Assembly: GCF_030246885.1 (NCBI RefSeq)
Contig: NZ_CP126739.1
Coordinates: forward strand, 1,116,001 to 1,180,000
DNA from: Microbacterium sp. zg-B185
Lineage (GTDB): Bacteria; Actinomycetota; Actinomycetes; Actinomycetales; Microbacteriaceae
Direction: 5' to 3'
Length of the DNA: 64,000 nt
Shown: one piece after another, positions 50,819 to 59,265 of the stretch
How positions within the stretch are numbered: position 1 is the first letter of the stretch
How the letters are laid out: every line of letters begins with the position of its first letter
The notes under the pieces: model-generated
What the model was told of the DNA's origin: nothing
Databases searched by the model: none
The model's input: the letters and a program-made list of their open reading frames with translations, nothing else
Made by a program: the position numbers and the translations under genes

Positions 50819-50829
50819 CGCTCGGCCGC

Positions 50830-51153
50830 ATGGATGCACTGCTTACCGCGATCGGCGACCCGCACCGCAGGACGCTGCTCGATGCACTGAGCCGAGGCCC
50901 CGCCACTGTCACGGAACTCGCCGAACTCGTGCCCATCGCGCGGCCAGGTGTATCCCGGCACCTTCGAATCCTCCGCGAGTCGGGACTTGTCGGAGTTCGA
51001 GCGGATGCCCAACGAAGGATCTACGAGCTGCGCACCGAGCCACTCATCGAACTCGATGACTGGCTTGCGCCGTACCGCGCTGTCTGGACGCAGCGGATGG
51101 ACGCACTGCACACCGAAGTCGGCAGAGGCAAGAAGGAAGGAAAGGCATCGTGA
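50830..51153 (+). CDS. ArsR-family winged-helix regulator
   Basis: A 107-residue protein: MDALLTAIGDPHRRTLLDALSRGPATVTELAELVPIARPGVSRHLRILRESGLVGV is a typical ArsR HTH. No Cys metal-binding motif is present, which fits the subgroup that controls SRPBCC/AHSA1 genes rather than metal pumps. Stop overlaps the SRPBCC gene start (GTGATG). The palindromes at 50785-50810 should be its operator. Confidence 0.93.
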   Translation: MDALLTAIGDPHRRTLLDALSRGPATVTELAELVPIARPGVSRHLRILRESGLVGVRADAQRRIYELRTEPLIELDDWLAPYRAVWTQRMDALHTEVGRGKKEGKAS

Positions 51154-51647
51154 TGAGCGAACAGAAGCTGCTCGGAGAGCTGCGCGAGGAGAATGGTTCG
51201 GGAGTCGTCCGCGTCGAAGACGTCTACGCCACCGGCATCGATGACCTCTGGTCGGCAATCACCGAACCCGACCGCCTCGCGCGCTGGATCGCCCAGGTGA
51301 GCGGCGACCTGCGTGTCGGTGGAGAGTTCGACGCGACCTTCACCAGCGGCTGGGTCGGTACAGGCCGGATCGAAGTCTGCGCCGCCCCGACCCTCCTGCG
51401 GGTCCGGACGCAGCAACCCGGCGAGCAGGCGACGGTCATGGAGGCTCAGCTCGGCCCGGCCGCCGGCGGCACTCGGCTCGTCATCGAGGAAAGAGGGCTG
51501 CCGCTCGCCGAGTACGCCGGCCATGGGGCGGGATGGCAAGCGCACGTGGAAGACCTGCACGCTCATATCGCCGGGACCGCGTCGATGGACTGGATGCAGC
51601 GTTGGCGCGAACTGAGTCCCGCGTACGTCGCGTTGGTCAGCCGATGA
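51150..51647 (+). CDS. SRPBCC (AHSA1-like) domain protein
   Basis: A 165-residue protein with the START-like fold: VVRVEDVYATGIDDLWSAITEPDRLARWIAQVSGDLRVGGEFDATFTSGWVGTGRIEVCAAP, then ETR-like GTRLVIEERGLPLAEYAGHGAGWQAHVEDLHAHI. Such proteins bind hydrophobic ligands and are commonly co-transcribed with an ArsR-type repressor. Role unknown. GTG start overlaps the ArsR stop by four bases. Confidence 0.92.
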   Translation: MMSEQKLLGELREENGSGVVRVEDVYATGIDDLWSAITEPDRLARWIAQVSGDLRVGGEFDATFTSGWVGTGRIEVCAAPTLLRVRTQQPGEQATVMEAQLGPAAGGTRLVIEERGLPLAEYAGHGAGWQAHVEDLHAHIAGTASMDWMQRWRELSPAYVALVSR

Positions 51648-51950
51648 GCAGCTCGGGCAGGAACAGCTCGGCAACGGTCCCGGCGACCCGGTGACGGTGA
51701 CTCCGCCCGCACAGGAACCTGATTCGCGGCGGGCTCAGCAGTATCCTTGCCTGCGCGGTCGTCGCGGTCATCTCGCTGCGGAACGGCATTGCGTCAGAGG
51801 AGGTTGCCGCCGACGCGTCGCGGACCCTGGGAAACGACTCCGTGGATGAACCGTGACCTGGACGAATCCCAGGGGAGGAACTCCTTCGCGGTTGTCCGCG
51901 TCGGCTGCATCTCTCGCCGGAGCGTCGCGTCGCGTCGAGAACTCGAAGGG
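51648..51950. other. Intergenic stretch with a short membrane-like frame
   Basis: About 300 bp between convergent genes. On + strand one frame reads NLIRGGLSSILACAVVAVI then SLRNGIASEEVAADASRTLG and stops before 51860; it resembles the leader of a membrane protein but has no start codon. The remainder shows nothing. Confidence 0.35.
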
Positions 51951-52847
51951 TCAGGGCGTCGGAGTGCCGCCGTTCACGTTCAGCGTCTCGCCGATCACGT
52001 AGCTGGACTCCGCAGATGCCAGGAAGACGTATGCGGGCGGGAGTTCGGCCGGCTGGCCGGCTCGACCGAGGGGCGTCTGCTTGCCGAACTCGGCGATCTT
52101 GGACTGCGGCTGGCCTTCGGTCACCTGCAGGGGGGTCCAGATCGGCCCCGGCGCGATGGCGTTGACCCGGATGCCTTTCGGCGCGAGTTGCTGGGCGAGC
52201 GCCTTGGTGAACGTGTTGATGGTCGCCTTGGTCGAGGCGTAGTCGACCAGGATCTCGGACGGCTTGTAGGCCTGAACGGAGGTCGTGTTGATGATCGTGG
52301 CGCCGGCGGCCAGATGAGGCAAGGCGGCTTTGGTGATCCAGAACATCGCATACACGTTGGTCTTGAAGGTGTCGTCGAACTGCTCGTCCGTGAGCGTCGT
52401 GAGGTCCTCGTTGTAGACCTGCTTGCCGCCGTTGTTGACCAGGATGTCCAGGCCGCCGAGCCCGCTCACGGCCCTGTCGACCAGGCTTCGGCAGTAGTCG
52501 GGGTCGCGGAGATCGCCCGGCAGCGTCAGCACGTTCGCCCCGGCGTCCTGGAGGATGGACGCTATTCGTCGGGCGTCCTTCTCCTCTTCCGGAAGGTAGG
52601 ACATGGCCACGTCTGCGCCCTCCCGAGCGAAGGCGATCGCGGTCGCGGCGCCGATCCCGGAGTCGGCGCCGGTGATCAGGGCTTTGCGTCCGGTCAGGCG
52701 GCCGGTGCCGCGATACGTCGTCTCGCCCAGATCGGCTTTCGGCTCCAGCTCCGCGTCCAGGCCGGGCTCGGGCTGAGACTGCTGCTCGGGCTCGAAGTCG
52801 GCGTACAGTTCGGCGGGATTGGTGAAGGTGTACTGGTCGCGTGTCAT
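51951..52847 (-). CDS. Short-chain dehydrogenase/reductase (general-stress YhxC/YdaD type)
   Basis: A 298-residue SDR from ATG 52847 (MTRDQYTFTNPAELYADFEPEQQ). The 45-residue N-terminal extension before the Rossmann start is characteristic of the stress-induced subgroup. GRKALITGADSGIGAATAIAFAREGADVAM is the TGxxxGIG site, then VNNGG, the S-Y-K centre (INTTSVQAYKPS...DYASTKATI) and NAIAPGPIWTPL. NADP-dependent reduction of an unknown carbonyl, perhaps sugar or glyoxal-type. Cytoplasmic. AGGAC before the start. Confidence 0.93.
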   Translation of the reverse strand: MTRDQYTFTNPAELYADFEPEQQSQPEPGLDAELEPKADLGETTYRGTGRLTGRKALITGADSGIGAATAIAFAREGADVAMSYLPEEEKDARRIASILQDAGANVLTLPGDLRDPDYCRSLVDRAVSGLGGLDILVNNGGKQVYNEDLTTLTDEQFDDTFKTNVYAMFWITKAALPHLAAGATIINTTSVQAYKPSEILVDYASTKATINTFTKALAQQLAPKGIRVNAIAPGPIWTPLQVTEGQPQSKIAEFGKQTPLGRAGQPAELPPAYVFLASAESSYVIGETLNVNGGTPTP

Positions 52848-52944
52848 CTCGTCCTCTCCGGGTCGGGTGTGCATCCTCAGGATGCTGCCGTCGCCCGGCC
52901 AGGTCGCGGGGATTGACGGCGCACGAAGACTGCGCTATCCGCAA

Positions 52945-53130
52945 TCGAGCACGGACCGTCTGGCCAGGGAGGTGCGCGCCGCACGGGAAGGCGAAGGGGC
53001 GGACACCGGACTGGTGCGCGTCGTCGATGACGAGGTCAAGCCCGGCGTGGAGGCCGACATGGGCCCAGGCGACGATTGGCCGGCGCTGCGTTCTCGGATC
53101 CTGGATGCCGACATCCTGGCCCTATCCGGC
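52945..53130 (+). pseudogene. NADPH-dependent FMN reductase (flavodoxin-like) remnant
   Basis: The plus frame STDRLAREVRAAREGEGADTGLVRVVDDEVKPGVEADMGPGDDWPALRSRILDADILALS is the N-terminal half of a flavodoxin-family protein (the usual S-T-x-x-L-A phosphate loop and D-x-D-W-P-A signature). No start precedes it, and similarity ends abruptly near 53130. It overlaps no other gene and is inactive. Confidence 0.7.
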
Positions 53131-53209
53131 GCCGTTGCCGGAGGTGAAACTCCGGCCACCCGATCGAGCGGAGACATCCCGGATGCTGTCAGCCGGCTCC
53201 CGAATCCAC

Positions 53210-55042
53210 CTAGGTGTGGTCTGGGATCTCGGTGCCGCCGCCGAGCTTCTCGATCTCGATGTACCTCTCCAACAGAAGACGCGCCCGGGCAGCGTGACGT
53301 CCACCCAGGTCCTCCTCGGCGCGGAGTGATGACCGCATCTGGTCGAGCTTCTCCGATGCTGCCGCCAGTGGGGGCAGCATCGGAGTGGCGGGATCGCTGC
53401 GAATCGACAGCACGCACGGGCGGTCGGCAGCCCACGCGCGTCTCCATGCGTCATCCACATCGTCTCGGCTGGATACCCGCTCACCGGCCAGCCCGAGCAG
53501 ACGAGCGTATTCGTCGTACGGCACCGACGGGAGATCCTGGCTGGCGTCGAATCGCGGCGCGCCCTCCATCTCGCGCTGCTCCCAGCTCACCTCGGCGAGG
53601 TCGCCGTTGTCGAACACGGCGATGACGAACCGGGGATCGGCCCACTCCCGCCAGCGTGAGGAGACCGTGACCAGCTCTGCCAAACCGCTCATCTGCATGC
53701 CGCCGTCCCCGGAGAGGACCAGCACCGGCCGGTCGGGCGCCGTGAGCTTCGCCGCGATCCCATAGGGGATGCCGCAGCCCATGCTGGCAAGCGTTCCGGA
53801 GACGTGCGCGGGCACTCCCCGCGGGAGCACGAGTTGCCGGGCGTACCAGTAGACGACGCTTCCGACATCCACGGCGACGCGGGCGTTGTCAGGCAGATGG
53901 TCGTTCAGCGCACGCATGACCGCTTCAGGATTGAGCGGGTCCGCCTCCACGGCCGCCCGTTCGGCGCTGATCGCCCGCCATCTGCGAACGACCTCGTGCA
54001 CGCGGTCGGTCCAGGCTGTCCCATTCGACACCGCCGGAGTCGCTTCGCGAAGCGCACGAAGGGTGGACGCGGCGTCTCCCACCAACCCGACATCCACGGG
54101 ACTGCGATTGCCGATCATCCGCGGATCGATGTCGATCTGCACGGTTCTGGCCTGCCCGGGCGCCGGGTAGAACTCCGTCCACGGGTCATTGGACCCCACG
54201 ATGAGCAACGCGTCGCACTCGGCGAAGACCTGCGCGCTCGCGGTCGTCCCCAGATGTCCCATGGTTCCCGCAGCGAAAGGCAGTCGCTCGTCGACGAACG
54301 GCTTGCCGAGCAGACTCGAGACGACGGCCGCGCCGAGGTGCTCGGCCAGCGCCTGGACCTCCTCGACCGCGCCGCCGGCGCCCTGACCGATGAGGAACGC
54401 CGGGCGCTGCGCGGACGAGAGCAGATCGGCGGCGGCGGCGACGCGGTCAGCGGCCGCGCGAACGCGGGGCTCGTCGAAAGTCACCTCACTCGGCACGATG
54501 CCGTGTTCGTGAGGACGTTCGGGGGCGGGCTCGGACTGCACGTCGTGAGGGAGGATGACCACGGCCGGTGAGCGCGATCCGAGCGCCGCGCGGAACGCCC
54601 GGTCGATGACCATGGGCACCTGTTCGGCGCTGGAAACCTCCACGGTGTATTGCGCCGCGACATCGGAGAAAAGTGTGCGCAGGTCGATTTCCTGCATGTA
54701 GCCGGATCCCAGGACGCTGCGGTGCTGCTGCCCGATGAGCGCGACCACCGGCACCCGGTCGAGTTTGGCGTCGTAGAGGCCATTCAGAAGATGCACCGCG
54801 CCCGGACCCTGAGTCGAGACGACCACGCCGACCCCACCGGCATACTTTGCCTCGCCGACAGCCATGAAGGCCGCGTTCTCCTCGTGCCGCGCTTGGACGA
54901 ACTGGACCTGGCCGCCGGACTGCCGGATGGCCTCCAGCACGCCGTTGATGCCGTCACCGCTGTAGCCGTACACCCGCGACACACCCCACTCGCGCAGGCG
55001 ATCGACGATCACATTCGACACGGTTCTCTGCTGCTCGGCCAC
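53210..55042 (-). CDS. Thiamine-diphosphate enzyme, pyruvate oxidase-like
   Basis: A complete 610-residue protein of the PoxB/acetolactate synthase superfamily. The N-terminal PYR domain has the catalytic Glu54 (FVQARHEENAAFM). The central FAD-like domain (AQRPAFLIGQGAGGAVEEVQALAE) and the PP domain with the ThDP site (SGDGGMQMSGLAELVTV, then IAVFDNGDLAE) follow, ending with a long helix (HAARARLLLERYIEIEKL). Likely oxidative or non-oxidative decarboxylation of pyruvate. Start 55042 encodes MAEQQRTVSNVIVDRL; purine-rich AGAGGAAG lies upstream. A second PoxB is present only as a remnant at 61413. Confidence 0.9.
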   Translation of the reverse strand: MAEQQRTVSNVIVDRLREWGVSRVYGYSGDGINGVLEAIRQSGGQVQFVQARHEENAAFMAVGEAKYAGGVGVVVSTQGPGAVHLLNGLYDAKLDRVPVVALIGQQHRSVLGSGYMQEIDLRTLFSDVAAQYTVEVSSAEQVPMVIDRAFRAALGSRSPAVVILPHDVQSEPAPERPHEHGIVPSEVTFDEPRVRAAADRVAAAADLLSSAQRPAFLIGQGAGGAVEEVQALAEHLGAAVVSSLLGKPFVDERLPFAAGTMGHLGTTASAQVFAECDALLIVGSNDPWTEFYPAPGQARTVQIDIDPRMIGNRSPVDVGLVGDAASTLRALREATPAVSNGTAWTDRVHEVVRRWRAISAERAAVEADPLNPEAVMRALNDHLPDNARVAVDVGSVVYWYARQLVLPRGVPAHVSGTLASMGCGIPYGIAAKLTAPDRPVLVLSGDGGMQMSGLAELVTVSSRWREWADPRFVIAVFDNGDLAEVSWEQREMEGAPRFDASQDLPSVPYDEYARLLGLAGERVSSRDDVDDAWRRAWAADRPCVLSIRSDPATPMLPPLAAASEKLDQMRSSLRAEEDLGGRHAARARLLLERYIEIEKLGGGTEIPDHT

Positions 55043-55304
55043 GGGTTCGTCTTCCTCTCATCTCTGCGAGCCCCGGTCACGATTCGATCGGTTCTTCGCC
55101 CTACCGGTGATGCTCGGTGAGCTGCCCAGCGTGCTCGCCGTGCGCGCGGGGGAGGCGGTGCGGTCGGGACGCGCCAACCATGCTCCTCGTCGTCAACGAC
55201 GGTAGGGGGGCCACGGGACGCAGCAGCAGGGGATTGAGTCCGGTGCATGAAGGTGTTAGGCGCGGCCGCGGCCCCGCGTCGGGCGAGAGGGCCCGTCTGC
55301 GCCA

Positions 55305-55546
55305 TTGCGCGAGGTCCAGCCTGAGGACGAAGGCTTCGTGCTCCTGACCCATCGGAGGACTCGGATTCGGAAGCTGCAGGACACCCAGCCGGTCTGGCAC
55401 GCGGTGATCGGGATTGCGATCTACATCGTCGCCGTCAACATCGGCGATGCCGTCGGGCAGTTGCGGCGGTCGGGTTCGTCGAGGAGCTCCTGTTCCGCGG
55501 GTTCCTGCTGCAGGCACTGCGCACCGAGGGAAGCACCAGCGGCTGA
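55305..55546 (+). pseudogene. CPBP intramembrane protease (CAAX-type) remnant
   Basis: The plus strand reads QPEDEGFVLLTHRRT, then VWHAVIGIAIYIVAVNIGDAVGQL, and after a frame change AVGFVEELLFRGFLLQALRTEGSTSG and a stop. GFVEELLFRG is the EExxxR metalloprotease motif. The central membrane helices and the second motif region are gone, so it is inactive. It may have begun at TTG 55305; most CPBP proteins are about 250 residues. Confidence 0.7.
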
Positions 55547-55625
55547 TCCGGCACTGGCATCGGGCGGGTCCTGAAGACGCGCAGGATGCCGGACGCAAAT
55601 CGCCTCGGCCGCGTACCTTGGTGGC

Positions 55626-56330
55626 ATGTGCGGGCGATTTGCGATGAACAAGGAGACCAACGAGCTGATCGAGGAGTTCGTCGCCGATGGCGGCGACTTC
55701 CGCGACTGGCGGCCGAGCTACTCCCTCGCGCCGACCAATCCCATCCTGATGGTGCGCGAACGCGTCGACGAGGACAGCGGCGAAGTGCGGCGGACGATCG
55801 ACGAGGCCGTGTGGGACTTCCACCCCGCCTTCATGAAGGACTCCAAGCGCCCGAACTTCAACGCCCGCATCGAAACGGTCACCACCAATGGCCTGTGGAA
55901 GGGTGCGTTCGCCTCGTCGCGCGCGTTGATCCCGATGATCGGCTATTACGAGTGGACCGGCGAACCCGGCCGCAAGCAGGCGCACTTCCTCCATCCCACG
56001 CGCGGCGATCTGCTCGCCGCCGCGGGCATCTACACGGCTCGCAAGGTCGAGGACGTGTGGGAGGTGTCAGCGGCGATCATCACCCGCCCGGCGCGGGACG
56101 CATCCGGGGAGATCCACGACCGCATGCCGGTCTTCCTCGAGCCGGACGTGTGGAGCGACTACCTGGACCCCGGCAAGCTCGACGACGCCGGCAGGCAGCG
56201 GATGGTCGAGCTGCTCACCGCGGAGTCGGAGAAGGTCGCGGCCACGATCGACCAGTACGAGGTGGACCGGAAGGTCAACAACACCCGCACCGTCGATCCG
56301 CAGGATCCGACCCTCATTCAGCCGATCTGA
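55626..56330 (+). CDS. yedK: SOS response-associated peptidase (SRAP, YedK/HMCES family)
   Basis: A 234-residue protein. It has the invariant MCGRF start; Cys2 forms the thiazolidine bond with abasic sites in single-stranded DNA. FNARIET (Asn79), GYYEWTG (Glu109) and HDRMPVF (His164) complete the active site, as in E. coli YedK and human HMCES. Protects abasic sites in ssDNA from cleavage by making a covalent crosslink. Stands alone; no LexA-type box seen directly upstream. Confidence 0.95.
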   Translation: MCGRFAMNKETNELIEEFVADGGDFRDWRPSYSLAPTNPILMVRERVDEDSGEVRRTIDEAVWDFHPAFMKDSKRPNFNARIETVTTNGLWKGAFASSRALIPMIGYYEWTGEPGRKQAHFLHPTRGDLLAAAGIYTARKVEDVWEVSAAIITRPARDASGEIHDRMPVFLEPDVWSDYLDPGKLDDAGRQRMVELLTAESEKVAATIDQYEVDRKVNNTRTVDPQDPTLIQPI

Positions 56331-56490
56331 GCGTCGGTTCCGCGACGTGCGACGTCCGTGCGGCGCTACGGGCGCGGGACGCTCGTGGGCAAGCGCATGG
56401 AGCGCGTCACCGACCGCCACGGTCCTGGTATGCGGGATTGGAGTTGCCCCGCTGCGGCATTGCCCCCGATCCGCACGAGGTACGACCCGC

Positions 56491-56535
56491 TTGACTGCCG
56501 CTGTGGCGGTGGAAAATAAGCCGACATAGTGTCGG
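56491..56535 (+). promoter_or_regulatory. Promoter with palindrome before small membrane protein
   Basis: TTGACT (56491-56496), 18 bases, AATAAG (56515-56520), directly followed by CCGACA-TAG-TGTCGG (56521-56535), a perfect 6-bp-arm palindrome that ends 13 bp before the ATG. A repressor bound there would block both initiation and the ribosome site. The TetR gene 55 bp after the membrane gene is a candidate. Confidence 0.6.
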
Positions 56536-56548
56536 TAAGCTGAGGAGC

Positions 56549-56902
56549 ATGGAGATCCTCAAGAACGTCGTCCTTGCTTTGCACATCATCGGTGTCGTCG
56601 CCCTGTTGGGCGGCGTCCTTTACCAGATCGGTGCGATGCGGGCGGGCAGGGCGCGGGTGCTTCCGGCGATGATGCACGGCGCCTGGACGATGCTGGTCAC
56701 CGGAATCCTGCTGGTCGGCCTGCTGTATCCGCTGGGCCACGAAGTGAACAACGTCAAGATCACCGTCAAACTCGTCGTCCTCATCGCGATCATCGTGATC
56801 GCTCTGGTCAACCGCAAGCGTGAGACGGTCGCCACGTGGGTCCTGGCCAGCATCGGTGGACTCACCGTGCTGAACGTGCTGCTGGCGACGGTCTGGCGCT
56901 AG
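56549..56902 (+). CDS. Small integral membrane protein
   Basis: A 117-residue protein with four hydrophobic spans: VVLALHIIGVVALLGGVLY, AWTMLVTGILLVGLLYPLG, ITVKLVVLIAIIVIALV and VATWVLASIGGLTVLNVLLA. The conserved His in LHIIG and Lys in VKLVVL recall DUF2269-type or 'Fe-S protein'-annotated membrane proteins, but the assignment is uncertain. GAGGAG precedes the start. The TetR gene follows 55 bp later on the same strand. Confidence 0.85.
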   Translation: MEILKNVVLALHIIGVVALLGGVLYQIGAMRAGRARVLPAMMHGAWTMLVTGILLVGLLYPLGHEVNNVKITVKLVVLIAIIVIALVNRKRETVATWVLASIGGLTVLNVLLATVWR

Positions 56903-56957
56903 CGAACCCGCGGCCTCGAACGATCGTGGGCCACCGGCCCGGGCCCATAATGGCGGG

Positions 56958-57530
56958 ATGCCCAAGATCTCTGCGCGGACCGTGGCCGAGCATCGCGCCG
57001 CGCAACGCGCAGCGCTTCTGCGAGCGGGCGAGGCTGTGCTTGTCGAGTCCGGCCTCTCCGGGGTCACGCCGCGCAGCGTGTGCGAGCGCGCGGGGCTTGC
57101 CCGATCGAGCTTCTACGACTACTTCGCGACGAAGGACGACCTCGTCGTGTCGATCGCGATCGACGCGATCGAGCGGTGGGATGCCGAGATCGAACAGCAA
57201 CTGGCCGGGGTCGAGCCAGGTCTGCCCGAGCTGCGGCGGTTCATCGACGCCACCATGGCGATGACCGCTGACGGAAGGCACGCGATCGCGGGAGCCCTGC
57301 GCGAAGCCGACCTCAGCCCGAGCAGCCGAGAAGACCTCATGGTGCTGCACGCAGCACTGCTGCGGCCCGTCGTCAGGGTACTGCGGGACCTCGGCGTACC
57401 CCGCAGCGAATCGACCACGATGCTGGTCCAGGGCGTGCTCGGCGCCGGCATCCAGCTCGTCACCCACGGTATGGATCCGGGCGCGGTCGCCGCCGACGTC
57501 TATCGCCTCGTGACCGACGGTCTGGTCTGA
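56958..57530 (+). CDS. TetR-family transcriptional regulator
   Basis: A 190-residue regulator: SGVTPRSVCERAGLARSSFYDYFATKDDLVVSIAIDAI is the TetR HTH (F-Y-x-Y-F-x-x-K-D-x-L), preceded by a charged N-terminus (MPKISARTVAEHRAAQRAALL). A helical ligand domain follows. Possibly autoregulatory with the upstream membrane gene; the palindrome at 56521-56535 would be the candidate operator. Ligand unknown. Confidence 0.93.
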   Translation: MPKISARTVAEHRAAQRAALLRAGEAVLVESGLSGVTPRSVCERAGLARSSFYDYFATKDDLVVSIAIDAIERWDAEIEQQLAGVEPGLPELRRFIDATMAMTADGRHAIAGALREADLSPSSREDLMVLHAALLRPVVRVLRDLGVPRSESTTMLVQGVLGAGIQLVTHGMDPGAVAADVYRLVTDGLV

Positions 57531-57575
57531 GCCTCGCCTCTCGCCGCAGGGCGTCGGACCGACCGAATCGATCGG

Positions 57576-58235
57576 TCAGGCCTCGCCGAGACCCACGCGG
57601 TCCACCCGTCGGTGGTAACGCATGCCGGCCATCCCGCCGAGGACCGCGCCGACCAGTGCCACGATCGCCGCACCCACGGCGGTGAGGATGCCGGTGAGCG
57701 TCGCGGTCTCCGCGGTCAACGGGATCCGCGGGAACGTGTCCAGCGCAGCGAGGATGTCCCACTGGCTGCCAACCACGGCCGTCACCAGCGCCACGACGAG
57801 CGCGATCACCACGGACCAGATCCATACGGCGAGTCCCTGCTTTACACCGCTGAAACGGGCCATCCGACCCGCGACATATCCGCCGGCGAAATAGGCGACG
57901 AGCAGCACGATGCCCAGGACCACCGCACTGACGACCGCCACGACCCCGGTGTTCTCGGTCGCGACGTCGGCTGCCTCCTCAACGGTGGATCCGGTGCTGA
58001 ATCCGACGGCAGTGCCGACGGCGCCCACGAGCGCAGTCAGGAGCACGGCGGTGCCGGTCGCGGTCAGCCATCCGAAGAATGCTGAACCGAACTTGAAGCC
58101 GCCGAAGCGCTCCTGCTCGCGGGCGAGGACGTCGCGGTGAACAGCGTCGTCCTGGCCCGCGGGAGCCGCGCCGCCGGTGCCGGCGTCGTAGCGGGAAGCG
58201 CCGGGGCTCCGTGGATCCGATGCTGGGCTGCTCAT
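57576..58235 (-). CDS. Membrane protein of YrzE/TIGR04086 type
   Basis: A 219-residue protein. The N-terminal 50 residues are polar, then GSAFFGWLTATGTAVLLTALVGAVG, AVVSAVVLGIVLLVAYFAGGYVAGRMARFSG, VWIWSVVIALVVALVTAVVG and TGILTAVGAAIVALVGAVLGGMAGM make four membrane helices. The GGYVAGRMARFSG motif is shared by this family. Function unknown. It follows the CBS-domain gene by 13 bp on the same strand, so they are likely an operon. Confidence 0.85.
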   Translation of the reverse strand: MSSPASDPRSPGASRYDAGTGGAAPAGQDDAVHRDVLAREQERFGGFKFGSAFFGWLTATGTAVLLTALVGAVGTAVGFSTGSTVEEAADVATENTGVVAVVSAVVLGIVLLVAYFAGGYVAGRMARFSGVKQGLAVWIWSVVIALVVALVTAVVGSQWDILAALDTFPRIPLTAETATLTGILTAVGAAIVALVGAVLGGMAGMRYHRRVDRVGLGEA

Positions 58236-58248
58236 GGTCTCTCGCCCC

Positions 58249-58662
58249 TCACTCCGAGATCGCTTCGACGGTTTCGCCCGTTTCCGTGGCCGAGAGCGAC
58301 AGCGCGATGTCCGCCTGGCTGATCATGCCCACCAGATCATGTCCGTCGATCACCGGCAGGCGACGCACCTGATGGTTCTCCATCGTCGTCAGCGCCTCGC
58401 GTACGTCGTCATCGGCGCCGATCGTCACCGGCTTGCCCTCCCCGAGCGAACCTGCGCGCGTCTGCGCCGGGTCGCCTCCCTGGGCCAGGCACTTCACCAC
58501 GATGTCCCGGTCTGTGAGCATCCCTTTCAGGCGCTGGTCTTCACCGCAGATGGGAAGCGCGCCCACGTCGAGCTCCGCCATCAGCCGGGCCGCGTCGACC
58601 AGCGTCTCGTTCTCGCCGATGCAGCGGGGGTCCGGGGTCATGATGTCGCGTGCTTTGGTCAT
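58249..58662 (-). CDS. Tandem CBS-domain protein
   Basis: A 137-residue protein from ATG 58662 (MTKARDIMTPDPRCIGE). Two CBS motifs: DAARLMAELDVGALPICGEDQRLKGMLTDRDIVVKCLA and REALTTMENHQVRRLPVIDGHDLVGMISQADIALSL. CBS pairs bind adenine nucleotides and signal energy or redox state. GAGGAG lies upstream of the start. It is the first gene of the operon with the membrane protein. Confidence 0.94.
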   Translation of the reverse strand: MTKARDIMTPDPRCIGENETLVDAARLMAELDVGALPICGEDQRLKGMLTDRDIVVKCLAQGGDPAQTRAGSLGEGKPVTIGADDDVREALTTMENHQVRRLPVIDGHDLVGMISQADIALSLSATETGETVEAISE

Positions 58663-58873
58663 TTCGGTCTCCTCTCCTGGTCCGGTCACGGTAAGTCGCC
58701 GCCGGGGTGCAGGTTGAGGGGCTTGACAGCGCCCGATCAGGTAGTCCGCACCGCCGTCGCCGGTGCATCCGTCAGCTTTTCAACGCGATGGTCGTGACTC
58801 GGACGACTAGCTTGGTTCGGGCGCTGTGGCAAGGGGTGAGAGGGGAGATTCTTTCGCCCTATATAAAGGATTC

Positions 58874-59203
58874 ATGAAGGCGATCCTCTATGCGGGCGGC
58901 GAATACGTCACGGGCGATGACATCGCGCTCGCGTTGATGGAGTACAGCAGGCGTCTGGCAGAGGAAGACACTGCCGGGACGGTCGAGATTCCGATCCTCA
59001 ACGCGGACGGCTCTCTGGGGGCCGCGACCTTCCTGCTGGGGCCGGCCAGCCAGATCGTGGCCCAGGACGTCGACACGGATTCTGACGAACTGCGCGATCC
59101 GGACGCCCTCAGTCGGATCCGCCGTTTGACGGCTGCCCTGCAACTGGTCGCGCAGACCGATTCCGAGCCGTCCCCGTCCACCTGGACCGATCACGGGATT
59201 TAG
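58874..59203 (+). CDS. Conserved hypothetical protein
   Basis: A 109-residue protein from ATG 58874 (MKAILYAGGEYVTGDDIALALMEY). The pattern ILYAGGEYVTGDDIA, then VEIPILNADGSLGAATFLLGPASQIVAQDVD, and an acidic tail is a family I have seen in Microbacteriaceae without assigned function. It ends with TDHGI. No motif for catalysis is visible. Stands alone. Confidence 0.75.
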   Translation: MKAILYAGGEYVTGDDIALALMEYSRRLAEEDTAGTVEIPILNADGSLGAATFLLGPASQIVAQDVDTDSDELRDPDALSRIRRLTAALQLVAQTDSEPSPSTWTDHGI

Positions 59204-59265
59204 ACCTTCGGATCCAGAACACGGTCGGAGGGTCGCCGTCCGCCGCGGGCTCCGGGAACCGACGC

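Noticed and set aside
51637..52944. 435-codon minus-strand frame overlapping the SDR
   Set aside because: Arg/Gly-rich shadow; the real SDR with TGxxxGIG and YxxxK is in another frame.
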